Origin: Planctomycetota bacterium | Lineage (GTDB): Bacteria > Planctomycetota > UBA1135 > UBA2386 | Length of the DNA stretch: 64,000 nt | NCBI GenBank assembly: GCA_028281765.1 | Contig: JANQJF010000083.1 | Span: 1-64,000, forward strand | Direction of reading: 5' to 3' | Shown: positions 47,550 to 57,859 of the stretch, piece after piece | Numbering within the stretch: position 1 is the first letter of the stretch | How the letters are laid out: the number at the start of each line of letters is the position of its first letter | Program-made: the position numbers and the translations under genes | Notes under the pieces: generated by a model | Databases searched by the model: none | The model's input: the letters and a program-made list of their open reading frames with translations, nothing else | Told to the model about the DNA's origin: nothing

Positions 47550-49650
47550 CGGTCGTCCTCGAACTGCAGCAGCACGGCGCCGAACGGATCGAGCGTCCGC
47601 GTGAAGCGACGCGCGGTGCCGAGGTCCTCCCCGGTACCGAGGTCGCGCACCCGCTGCGGCGCGGGAAACTCGATCACGACCTCGCGCGGACCACGCTCGT
47701 CGAGAACTCGCATCAGCTCCGGACTCGACAACGCGTTGAGTCGCAACGCGAGCAAGCGCTGCCGCTCGCGGCCGAGCAGCAGCACCGTCTCGAGACACGT
47801 CGGCAACCCGCGACCGCGCGCGATCACCGGTGGCTCGACGCGGGCCTCGGCGAGCACACGACGCACGCGCGCCCGCATTTCGCGCGACTCGGTCGCACGG
47901 TCCGGATCCAGTCGCCACCTGCCGTACTCGCACACCGCGAGGTTGAGGTAGGTCGCGCGACCCCGTTCGTGCTCGGCTTCGCAATGGACGACCCCGCCGT
48001 CCCCCACCGGTTCGCTCACGTCGCAGGCGATTCCCGGCTCGGCGACGGCGAGGCCCGACGTGGTTCGCGGCTTGTCGGGTCCTCTCCCCTGCGACACGCG
48101 AAGCGCGAGGTCGTGACGACCGGTGCGTCGCAGCCCGAACAACTCGTCGAGGGCGGGCGCATCGCGGAGTCGCAAGCGTTCGTCGTACCGCGCTGTCGCA
48201 TGGTCCGCGACCACGTGCCCACCACCGATCACGTAGTCACGAATGGCCGCGACCTCGTCGTCGGAGAGCGCGATCGACGCGGGCAAGACGAGCAGTCGCG
48301 GAGGCGCCCGCCGCAACGCCGCGGACAGCTGTCGACCCGACACGATCCTCGGTTGGTATCCCAGATCGTGGAACACCTGCAGCCACGATTCCCGCGCGGC
48401 CATGCTCGTGCTGTGGGTGCGCTCGTAAGAGCTCAGCCGCCGCACCCAGGTCTTGCCGTCCCCCGCGGAGTCGAGCATCCAGTGCGCACGCACACTCGCC
48501 TGCGACTCGAGGATCCAAATCGGCGCGCGCAAGATGCGAGCACCCGCGAACACTTCCGCCGCGCGACGCGTCGCGCGGAACGCCCGCTGCAGCGACCGGC
48601 CGAACTCCGTGGGTGCCACCGCCCCGTCGAACGCGAGCCCCGAACTCCAGACGATGACCCCGGCCATGCCGTGCGCGATCATATCGTAGAGCTGCGCTTC
48701 GACCCAACGCGAGGACTGGCCTTGACCCGGCGGAAACAGCGTCGCGAACTCGAGCGCGCCGCGGTCGGCAAAGCAGCGCGCGATCTGCCGCGCGCCGCCG
48801 ATGTCGTAGGTCTCGTAGAAGCCCTGCCCGGGCATCAGACGACGATAGTCGTAGCCGCCGTACGCAGACGGCGCCTGCATCCCCGTCATGCCGGCCGGCG
48901 TGTCGGGCGCACCTTCGTGAACGCGCCGCAGCAGCGCCTGCGCGAGATCCGCGAACACGACTTCCCGAAACTCGAGGTGATCGCCCCACGGCGTGAGGTT
49001 GCGCGGCAGCTCGCCCGCGTGCAGCTCGCGGGCGCGCACGCGATCCGCCGTCCAGATCTCAACCTCGCGGAAGGAACCGTACTCGGTTCCCCACGCGGCG
49101 TTCAGGACCTCGACGCTGCCGTAGCGACGCGTGAGGTGGTCCTGGTAGCGCTCGACGCACGCGGGGTCGAGGCAGAAGTCGAGCGGGTTCACGTGCCGCG
49201 TCGTCGACGGCTCGTCCGCGAGGCAGATCGCGAACGGACGGTGTTCGCCGAGCGTTTCGAGCCGACGATCGACGCGCTCCAGCAACTCCGAGCGCACGTC
49301 CTCACGCGACATGCAGCCGGGCCGAACGAGTCCCGCGTCACCTCGATCGCGCTCGTAGGCCTCATGCAACGGACGCCACTGTCGGTCCCGCAACTCGAGG
49401 ACACCCTTGCCGACGATCTGGTCCTGGTAGAAGCGCAGACCATGCGCGCCCGGACCCGCCGGATCCGCACTGCGGTGCAAGCTGATCGCATCGAAACCCA
49501 GCTCACGGAACCCGGCGAACCCCGCGGCGTCCGCGGGCGGCCCGCCGTTCACGTAGAGCACGCGCTGGAATCCGGGGGGTGCGCTTCGGTCCTGCGCCAC
49601 GCCGCAGACGGCGAGGACGCCGGCGAACCACACGCACGCGGCACGCGCGG

Positions 49651-51003
<1,353 letters not shown>

Positions 51004-51184
51004 CCGGCGCGACGGTGCTCTCGGGAGGAACGCATCGCCGGATCGTAGTGGAGACACCCCGGAGTGACCAACCTGGGTCGTCTCCAGCCAGCGAAAAGGC
51101 CACTGGGCGAAACAGCACGATGCGCCTCGAGCCCGCCGCCCCCGAACCTGGGCTCGGACGCGCAAGCGTGCGGACCCGGCAGCG

Positions 51185-51766
51185 CTACTGCGGCCCGACG
51201 AACTTCTCGCGGCGAAACACGACCGAGCAATCGCCGCCGTCACGCGCCGCCCACTCGAGGGCGACCTCCGCCTGCGACACCATCGTGTCGAAGAACATCG
51301 TGTCGCGGTCTTCGCACGACGCGACCCCGAGACTGATCGTCAGCGGCATCAGCGTGCCGCCGACCTCGAGCTCCTGCGCCGAGAACGCGGTCCGAATGCG
51401 CTCGGCGACGATCTGCGCGTTGCTCGCCTCCGTGTGCGGCAAGAGCAGCAGATACGTGCCGTCGCTCATCGCGCCGAGGTGGTCGTGGCCGCGGGTCTTC
51501 TCGTCCACGACACGGCCGAGCTCGCGCTTCACGATCATGCGCAGCTCCGCGCCGTGCACTTCGGTCAGCTTCTGCAGCCGATCGACCTGGATCAGCACGC
51601 AGGAGAGCGGGTATTCGTGGCGTCGTGCGCGGGCGAACTCCGCCTTCATCAGGTGTGTGATCTGCGCCTGGGTGAACGGGCCACGGCCCGCGGTCACCTC
51701 CTCACCGGCGTTGCTGCGCGGGGTCACGGTCGCCGTTCGTCGGAATCCGGGTTTGTCCTGGGTCAT
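51185..51766 (-). CDS. Degenerate GGDEF-domain protein
   Basis: 193 residues, essentially a GGDEF fold only: the start motif, a DRLQKLTEVHG helix, and ISLGVASCED near the end. The catalytic site reads SDGTY instead of GGDEF, so diguanylate cyclase activity is unlikely; the protein may bind a nucleotide or partner instead. ATG at 51766. About 180 nt before the sigma-54 activator (51004-51184) contain no recognised gene. Confidence 0.82.
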   Translation of the reverse strand: MTQDKPGFRRTATVTPRSNAGEEVTAGRGPFTQAQITHLMKAEFARARRHEYPLSCVLIQVDRLQKLTEVHGAELRMIVKRELGRVVDEKTRGHDHLGAMSDGTYLLLLPHTEASNAQIVAERIRTAFSAQELEVGGTLMPLTISLGVASCEDRDTMFFDTMVSQAEVALEWAARDGGDCSVVFRREKFVGPQ

Positions 51767-51910
51767 ACGAGGTGTGCTCCGTCTTCCTGTATCGGCAAGA
51801 TGGAGCCTGGAGATGAGCGGGCCCGGATCCGGCCGTGCGCTCGTTGCGATCGGCGGGACCGCGAATGGCCGGCACCCCTCAGCCGCCCGACGCCGTCGTA
51901 TCGGCGTTAA

Positions 51911-51948
51911 CTAAAATTGGGCCTCGGCCGGTCAGTGCCGAGGCCCAG
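51911..51948 (-). terminator. Rho-independent terminator
   Basis: A perfect 10-bp GC-rich stem (GGGCCTCGGC paired with its complement, 51919-51946) with an 8-base loop, extended by one A-T pair, is followed on the minus strand by AATTTTAG. It would terminate transcripts coming from 52 kb. Confidence 0.8.
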
Positions 51949-52112
51949 AAATTTGGTGAAGGCTCCGGAATGGAGAGGGCGGTTAGGGAGGGGGAATCAG
52001 GTCTCCACCCCACAGCCTCACCAAGTGTTCTTCGGTGTCTACCCGCGACCTGTGCGTGGGGTGCTCAGGTCGAGAGCCCTCGCGGCTTCGGGAGATCCCT
52101 CCGCCTCAAGGA
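51911..52112 (-). ncRNA. Candidate structured RNA (6S-like size and shape)
   Basis: In the 437-nt region between the GGDEF gene and the membrane protein no coding frame is convincing. On the minus strand a promoter-like TTGAAA - 17 nt - CACGAT is found, then about 200 nt ending at the strong terminator. The transcript can pair CACCCCAC with GTGGGGTG (52006-52013 and 52056-52063) as a central stem, with a small apical hairpin, an open middle, and a purine/pyrimidine closing stem. This is reminiscent of 6S RNA but is not a sequence match I can verify. An alternative is a long 3' UTR of the upstream gene. Confidence 0.4.
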
Positions 52113-52118
52113 CCAGAC

Positions 52119-52147
52119 ATCGTGCCGTCCTTTGCCCACAGTTTCAA
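52119..52147 (-). promoter_or_regulatory. Candidate promoter of the structured RNA
   Basis: On the minus strand TTGAAA (52147-52142) lies 17 bases before CACGAT (52124-52119). The -35 is close to consensus; the -10 matches at three of six positions. Confidence 0.4.
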
Positions 52148-52203
52148 CAGTGCTTTCCACAGAAAATCTCCACGGTTCGCACCGTCCCGTGAGACCCCCC
52201 GGA

Positions 52204-52716
52204 TCAGCGGCCGAAGATCGACGGCATGACCTCCGCGAGCCAATCCAGCACACGGTAAATGTCGCATGAAGGGAACTTGTGGCGGAGCAGGATCAGCAGC
52301 GCGACCACGGAGAGCGTGTAGATCACGAAGAAGCCCCCCTTGACGATGCCGGCCGCGAGGAACGTTTTTCCACGTACCGACATGCTCTTGGGCCGCCGGC
52401 CCGTGGGCGCGGACGCACGCGGGACCGGGCGGTTCACGGACGCGACGGCGGCAGCGCCCGGTGCATCCCCGCGCAGCACCCAATTCCGGTGAGCCAGAAT
52501 CCCCTTGTTGACCAGGTCCCCACCGTCGATCGGCTCCGCAAGAATCGTGTCGACGACCTCGTCCCACGGGTATGCATCCGGAGACGCATACAAGCGAGCC
52601 TGCAGGTGATCGACCACGTGGTTGGGGATCACGCCGGCCATCATCCGCAGCGAGGTCTGGCCGACGCGGTTCAGGAGTTCGTCGTCGGCCGACGTCGAAT
52701 TCGAGGTTTCGGTCAT
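52204..52716 (-). CDS. Uncharacterised single-helix membrane protein
   Basis: 170 residues. A helical N-terminal part (residues 15-70, with a VVDHLQARLY segment), a Pro/Arg-rich linker, one membrane helix near the C-terminus (GGFFVIYTLSVVALLILL), then a short amphipathic tail. No domain recognised. The start ATG at 52716 is 21 nt from the divergent GspF-like gene; the frame is open beyond but antisense to that gene. Followed downstream by the candidate RNA region. Confidence 0.6.
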   Translation of the reverse strand: MTETSNSTSADDELLNRVGQTSLRMMAGVIPNHVVDHLQARLYASPDAYPWDEVVDTILAEPIDGGDLVNKGILAHRNWVLRGDAPGAAAVASVNRPVPRASAPTGRRPKSMSVRGKTFLAAGIVKGGFFVIYTLSVVALLILLRHKFPSCDIYRVLDWLAEVMPSIFGR

Positions 52717-52737
52717 GCCGGGGATTATGGTGATTCC

Positions 52738-53631
52738 GTGCGCTTCCGACTCCCCCACTCGAACGAGAAAAAGGCCGATCGCTTCGAAGACCTCGCCTCC
52801 TCGATCCAGGCGGGCCTGTCCGCCGGGGACTCGCTGGGACGATCCGGGGCCGGCATCCTCGACGCGCTCGCGCACGCGAGCATCGAAGTCGACTCCATCG
52901 AACGGCGCGTCCTGGAATCAGCCGAAGCGGCTGGGGAGCTTCCCGCAGCGCTACGAGAGCGCGCGGAGGGCTACCGACGGCTGGCGGCCCTCCAGCGCGA
53001 TATCCTCGGCCGCCTGGCCTACCCATTCGTTCTCGTCACGGCCGCGATCCTGCTGACGTTCTGGCTCGCGTCGATCGGGATGGGGATCGGAATGACCGTA
53101 CCGCTGGTCTCGGGCGCGGCCCTGGTTCTGGGCGTCGTCGGGTCGCTGACGCTGCTGCAGCGCGCCCACGCGAACCCGGACTTCCCGACCGCGCTCGGCC
53201 CGCTCCGCCCGCTCCTTCTGGACTATGCGACTCTGCCCTACCTCTCGGCACTGCAGAGCCTCTACCGCGCCGGCGTGCCGCTCATGGAAGCACACGACCT
53301 CGCGAGCCGCACCGCCCCGATCGGTTCGGTGCGCGCGACGTTGATGCGAAGCGCGGCGAAGATGGCCACGGACCGCACGACGCTGACCGAAGCCTTGACC
53401 GCGCACGCGGCGTTGGACGCGGAGACACTGCAGCTCCTGCGCGGAACGGAACTCGTGGGCGAACTCGAAGACGGACTCACACGAGCCGTCGATCGACGTC
53501 GTGACGTCTTCGTGCGTCGCGTGCATCGCGCCACCAAGACGCTCGGGACCGTCGTGTACGTGTTCGCCGTGTGCGTTGTCGGCTACGTGGTGCTGAGCTT
53601 CTACTCGGGCATGATCGGTCGCATCGGCTGA
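52738..53631 (+). CDS. GspF-like type II secretion/pilus inner-membrane protein
   Basis: 297 residues, GTG start. Two T2SSF-type helical segments are seen: residues about 15-80 (SIQAGLSAGDSL) and 170-260 (LYRAGVPLMEAHDLA). Membrane helices are YPFVLVTAAILLTFWLASIG, VPLVSGAALVLGVVGS and VYVFAVCVVGYVVLSFYSG. This is the GspF/PilC arrangement, though the N-terminal half is short. No other secretion genes are nearby, so the system it serves is elsewhere or unknown. Confidence 0.8.
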   Translation: MRFRLPHSNEKKADRFEDLASSIQAGLSAGDSLGRSGAGILDALAHASIEVDSIERRVLESAEAAGELPAALRERAEGYRRLAALQRDILGRLAYPFVLVTAAILLTFWLASIGMGIGMTVPLVSGAALVLGVVGSLTLLQRAHANPDFPTALGPLRPLLLDYATLPYLSALQSLYRAGVPLMEAHDLASRTAPIGSVRATLMRSAAKMATDRTTLTEALTAHAALDAETLQLLRGTELVGELEDGLTRAVDRRRDVFVRRVHRATKTLGTVVYVFAVCVVGYVVLSFYSGMIGRIG

Positions 53632-53709
53632 TCCGAGACGCACCGAAACCACACGCGAAGGGCACCGAACCTTTGCGCAGCAAAACGCGTACCCGACTCC
53701 ATGCAAGCG

Positions 53710-53718
53710 TGCTATATT
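53710..53718 (+). promoter_or_regulatory. Candidate extended -10 promoter of rpoN
   Basis: TGC-TATATT ends 42 nt before the rpoN GTG, in a 128-nt gap. The TG motif suggests an extended -10; no clear -35 at 17-nt spacing. Confidence 0.4.
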
Positions 53719-53759
53719 CACACGCATTCCGTGCTCAAATTGCTGCCTGACGTAACTGC

Positions 53760-55193
53760 GTGAAACTCGGACTCACCCAACATCTGCGTGCTGAACAGCG
53801 ACTCGTCCAGTCGCCGCAGATGATTCAGGCGATGCAGATCCTGCAGTGCCCGATGACCGAGCTGCGGGACCAGATCGATCAGGAGCTGCAGGAGAACGTG
53901 TTCCTCGAGCTCAAGGAGCAGGCGGGGGAAACCCCGACTCCGAGCCCGAACGGCGACGAACCGCAGGACAGTCCGCCCAGCCTCGAGGAGAAACTCGAGT
54001 CGCAGTACGCGAACGAGCTCGACCAGCTCGAACGTCGCGTCGACACGACGCCGCGCACGCCCCGCGGATCCACCGAAGACAGCGAGCGCCGCTACGAGAT
54101 GCTCTACAACGCGCCCGATCAAGGCGCGTCGCTCGCGGAGCACCTGATGGAGCAGGCGCGGATGGCGGGCATCCGGCCGGTGCTGATGGCCGTCGTCGAG
54201 CACATCGTCTTCTCGCTCGACGAAGACGGTCGACTCGAGGAGTCCGCCGAGCAGATCGCAGCGGACCTACTCGTGCCGATCCCGCTGGCCGAGGAGGCGG
54301 TGGAGACGGTCCGCGCATTCGACCCGCCGGGCGTCGGGGCGCGCGACCTCCGCGACTGCCTGCTGATGCAGCTCGCGCGCTTCGGCTTCGTGCGCCCCTT
54401 GACGCAGCGCATCGTCGAGAGCCATCTCGACGATCTCGCGATGAACAAGCTGCCGAAGATCGCGAAAGAGACGGGAGCGCCGCTCGACGAGATCAAGGAG
54501 AGCTGGACGTTCCTCCGCGACCACCTGAATCCACATCCGGGCGCCGCGTTCCGCCGCGACGACGCGTCGGTCGTGTCCCCCGACGTGATCGTCGAGGAGG
54601 TCGACGGGCAGTTCGAGGTCCGCGCGCTGCGCGGCTCGATCCCCGAGCTGTCGATCTCGTCGACCTACCGGACGCTGCTCAAAGAAGCGCGCAACGACCC
54701 GAAGATCTACGAGTACCTGCGGCGCAAGATCGAGGCGGCCAAGTGGTTCATCGAAGCGGTGCACCAGCGGCAGAGCACGATTCAGCGCATCGCGAGCGAG
54801 ATCGTGCAGCGCCAGCAGTCGTTCCTTCGCCACGGCGTGCAGCGACTGCAGCCGATGAAGATGCAGGACGTCGCCGACGCGGTCGGCGTGCACATCTCCA
54901 CCGTCAGCCGCGCGATCTCCGGCAAGTACATCCAGACGCCCCAGGGCATCATGGAGATGAAGCGCTTCTTCTCGGGCGGCACCAAGACCGACGACGGCAA
55001 ACTCGTCAGTCAGCGCGCCGTGAAGGAGAAGCTGCGGCAAATCGTCGACGACGAGGACAAGTCCTCCCCCTACTCCGACGACCAGCTCGTCGACGAACTC
55101 AACAAGCAGGGCGTCAAAATCGCGCGGCGCACGGTCACGAAGTACCGCAAGGCGCTCGGCATCGAGTCGTCGACGCGACGACGCGAGTACTGA
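53760..55193 (+). CDS. rpoN: RNA polymerase sigma-54 factor
   Basis: 477 residues, GTG start (MKLGLTQHLR). Region I is Gln/Leu-rich (QSPQMIQAMQILQ), an acidic region II follows, then core-binding (DPPGVGARDLRDCLLMQL) and DNA-binding regions. The RpoN box ARRTVTKYRKAL is intact near the C-terminus. Recognises -24/-12 promoters and needs an activator such as the one encoded at 49651. The usual hpf/ptsN neighbours are absent. Confidence 0.97.
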   Translation: MKLGLTQHLRAEQRLVQSPQMIQAMQILQCPMTELRDQIDQELQENVFLELKEQAGETPTPSPNGDEPQDSPPSLEEKLESQYANELDQLERRVDTTPRTPRGSTEDSERRYEMLYNAPDQGASLAEHLMEQARMAGIRPVLMAVVEHIVFSLDEDGRLEESAEQIAADLLVPIPLAEEAVETVRAFDPPGVGARDLRDCLLMQLARFGFVRPLTQRIVESHLDDLAMNKLPKIAKETGAPLDEIKESWTFLRDHLNPHPGAAFRRDDASVVSPDVIVEEVDGQFEVRALRGSIPELSISSTYRTLLKEARNDPKIYEYLRRKIEAAKWFIEAVHQRQSTIQRIASEIVQRQQSFLRHGVQRLQPMKMQDVADAVGVHISTVSRAISGKYIQTPQGIMEMKRFFSGGTKTDDGKLVSQRAVKEKLRQIVDDEDKSSPYSDDQLVDELNKQGVKIARRTVTKYRKALGIESSTRRREY

Positions 55194-55199
55194 CGTTGT

Positions 55200-55745
55200 T
55201 CAGCGGCCGTACGGGCCGCCGGTCAACGCGCCGAGGAAGCGCACGAGCAGCGCAATCTCGTGATCGCTCGGCGCGATGCGCAAGCGCGCGTGGGCTTCGC
55301 GCCGCACAGCATCGACCAGCGTCGGGCTCGACTTGTCGGCGAACCACGGGCCACGGTCCGCGAGCGTGACGTTGCGGAGCGAAGGCACACCTTTGCCGTC
55401 CACGGTCACCGTACGCCCCACGCGTTGCCCGTAGTGGCACTCGGCGCAGCCGATGCTCTTGAACAGTGCATATCCCCGCGACTCGTCTTCGGTCAGCGCA
55501 TCATCATCGCCGAGCAACCAGCCGTCGAAGCGGCTGACTGGCGCGCTCCGCGTCGTTCCGGGAATCGGCTCGAGAGGCTCGTTGTCCGTGCGCCGGGCGA
55601 ACGGACACAGCGGAGCCGTCTCGGCGACTGGCGCGGGTGGGGCCGCGTTCGGAGCCTCGACGGATCGCGGCTCGGTCGAAGCGCAGCCGGCCGCGAGGGC
55701 CGCCAACACAACGCTCGTGACGGTTCGGATTCGGGTGCCGGGCAT
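55200..55745 (-). CDS. Haem c lipoprotein, half of a MauG/peroxidase-type cytochrome
   Basis: 181 residues; lipobox LAAGC (Cys21). One haem site CAECH in YALFKSIGCAECHYG. The following PSLRNVTLADRGPWFADKSSPTLVDAV segment is that of the C-terminal haem domain of di-haem cytochrome-c peroxidase/MauG. The N-terminal haem domain is missing, and no distal Met is evident. Either a truncated form or a dedicated mono-haem carrier. Convergent with rpoN (6-nt gap). 152 nt upstream to the next start hold no gene. Confidence 0.78.
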   Translation of the reverse strand: MPGTRIRTVTSVVLAALAAGCASTEPRSVEAPNAAPPAPVAETAPLCPFARRTDNEPLEPIPGTTRSAPVSRFDGWLLGDDDALTEDESRGYALFKSIGCAECHYGQRVGRTVTVDGKGVPSLRNVTLADRGPWFADKSSPTLVDAVRREAHARLRIAPSDHEIALLVRFLGALTGGPYGR

Positions 55746-55897
55746 ACTCGCCTCCTATCGAGAGCCGGGATTCGCGGCCTTGAGTCGGCCGACGACCGTC
55801 GAAGCGCGGCTTCGGAAGTCCCCATCGTATCGACCAGTCCCGACCCTCCGACGATTGGCGATGCCGTTCCCGAGCGACACCGGCGATACTGGTGTCC

Positions 55898-57859
55898 ATG
55901 TTTCGACTCCGCGCGTTCGCGACCGCCGCCACTGCGGCGCTCTGGCTCGCCTCGTCCGCGTTCGCACAGCTCGCCGACGAGAAGGCGGACCAGTGGACGC
56001 GACCGACCGGCAAGGGCCCCGACAAGGACGTGCCCGGCTGGCTGATCAACCTCGGACCGACGGGCGCACGCGCGATGATCCGAGAGCGCGCGCTCGAGGT
56101 CCGCTACGTGTTCCCGGACTCTCCCGCACACGAGCTGCTGCTGCCGGGCGACGAAGTCATCGGCATTCGCGGCAAGCCGTTCCAGACCACCCACAAGTGG
56201 GGTCGGCACGAATACGGCTACGACGGGCCGATGATGGAGTTCGGCCACGCGGTCGAGCACGCGGAAGCGACGAACGGCAAGCTGCGTCTGCTGGTGCGCC
56301 GCCCACCGCAGCAGCGGATCCAGGTCACGATTCCGATCGAGCGCCTCGGGGCATTCGGTCCCGACTTCCCGTTCGACTGCGCGAAGTCCCAGGAGCTGCG
56401 CAAGCGCGCGCTCGCCTACCTCGTCGAATCCCAGGCCGGCAATGGCTCCTGGGGTCCGGTGCACGCCACCGCAATGGGCGGACTCGCGATGATCGCGAGC
56501 GGTGAGCGTGAACACATGGCGCGCGCAAAGCGCGTCGCCCGGATGTGGGGATCCGATCGCACACCCGAAGGCATCTGGTCGTGGAACGTCGCGTACCGCC
56601 TGATCTTCCTCAGCGAGTACTACCTCGCGACGCGCGAGGACTTCGTCCTGCCGGCGATCGACGCGCTGCTGCGCTACAGCGAGGCGATGATGCATCCGGA
56701 GCACGGCGGCTTCGGGCACAAGGTCCAGCCCGAAGGCTACGGACCGATGGTGATTCCGACCTCGCTCGTCCTCGCCGGCTGGGAACTCGCCGCGACGTGC
56801 GGACGGCGAGTCGATCCGCAGGTGCGGCGAAGCGGCCTGCGGTTCGTCGAGAAGGGCACCGGCCTCAACGGCTACGTCTGCTACGGCACCGAATGGGTCG
56901 GGTCGGGACGCGCGGGCGCCGGCAGCGGCCATATCGGACGCACCGGCGCGTCCGTGCTCGCCCGCGCACTGTCCTCGGACAAGGACGCGGTCCCGTACGT
57001 CCGCCGCGGCGGCTCGTATCTCGGACAGACCTACAAGGCGTTCGCGGACGGGCACGCCGAGAACATGCTCGGCGCCGCGTGGGCCTGGATCGGCTGCGCC
57101 GCGGCAGACGACCCCGAGGCGCTGCGCTCGATGCTCGACTACTGCAAGTCGTGGTTCAACCTCGCGCGCAACGCGGACGGTTCGTTCGTCGCGCTCCCCG
57201 GGCGAGACTACGCCGGCGGCGGAAGCTACTACCTGTCGTCACGCAACCACCTGACCGCGACGATGGCGCTCGTCTTCGCGCTCGACGCGCCGCTCCTGCG
57301 GATCCTCGGCAACCGGTTCGTGATCCCGGGAGTCGAGCCGACCGCCCTCAGCGGCAAGCAGCGCAAGATCTACCGACAGATCGAACGAGGCATGCTCGGC
57401 ACCGCGTGGCGCACGCTCGAGCGCGCCGTCGACGAAGACGACACCGAGAGCGTCGAGGCGCGCATGCTCGGGTTCGTCGAGAAGCGCAACGAGGAGACAC
57501 TCGACGAGCTCGTCGAGATCGAGCACTCGGGCGATCTCTTCACGCTGAAAGCCAGAGTCGCCGTCGCGCGGAAGCGACTCGGCGGCGTGCCGGACTTCGA
57601 CGAGCAACACGAGATGTGGACGGAGTTGTTCCGCGGCAAGAAGTGGCGCAAGGAAGTCGCGGCGGGCTCGAAGTACCACGGCCTCGTGTCGGAGATCGGA
57701 CGCGACGGCTCGGCCCGCAACCTGCGCAAGCTCGAGCTGTTCCAGAAGAAACACCGCGGGACGAAGTACGCCGACGCCGCGAAGCGCGCGATCGAGCTGC
57801 TGAAGTCGGAAGAACCCGGCGATCCGGGCCGGGCCTACTTCCGCGAGCGCTTGCGCTGA
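55898..57859 (+). CDS. Secreted PDZ plus alpha-toroid (DUF6288-like) protein
   Basis: 653 residues; ATG at 55898 (a GTG two codons earlier is possible). Signal peptide ending SAFAQ. Residues 50-150 resemble a PDZ domain (VFPDSPAHELLLPGDEVIGIRGKPF). Then helical repeats like terpene-cyclase toroids: GNGSWGPVHATAMGGLAMI, GTGASVLARAL-like, and RNHLTATMALVFAL. Acidic catalytic DxDD motifs are absent. The C-terminal 170 residues are helical and charged. Overlaps the convergent neighbour by 25 bases. Confidence 0.75.
   Translation: MFRLRAFATAATAALWLASSAFAQLADEKADQWTRPTGKGPDKDVPGWLINLGPTGARAMIRERALEVRYVFPDSPAHELLLPGDEVIGIRGKPFQTTHKWGRHEYGYDGPMMEFGHAVEHAEATNGKLRLLVRRPPQQRIQVTIPIERLGAFGPDFPFDCAKSQELRKRALAYLVESQAGNGSWGPVHATAMGGLAMIASGEREHMARAKRVARMWGSDRTPEGIWSWNVAYRLIFLSEYYLATREDFVLPAIDALLRYSEAMMHPEHGGFGHKVQPEGYGPMVIPTSLVLAGWELAATCGRRVDPQVRRSGLRFVEKGTGLNGYVCYGTEWVGSGRAGAGSGHIGRTGASVLARALSSDKDAVPYVRRGGSYLGQTYKAFADGHAENMLGAAWAWIGCAAADDPEALRSMLDYCKSWFNLARNADGSFVALPGRDYAGGGSYYLSSRNHLTATMALVFALDAPLLRILGNRFVIPGVEPTALSGKQRKIYRQIERGMLGTAWRTLERAVDEDDTESVEARMLGFVEKRNEETLDELVEIEHSGDLFTLKARVAVARKRLGGVPDFDEQHEMWTELFRGKKWRKEVAAGSKYHGLVSEIGRDGSARNLRKLELFQKKHRGTKYADAAKRAIELLKSEEPGDPGRAYFRERLR

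Noticed and set aside
51949..52203. Small plus-strand frames between the GGDEF gene and the membrane protein
   Set aside because: They share one stretch in three frames, have no ribosome site and cover the candidate RNA; not supported as genes.
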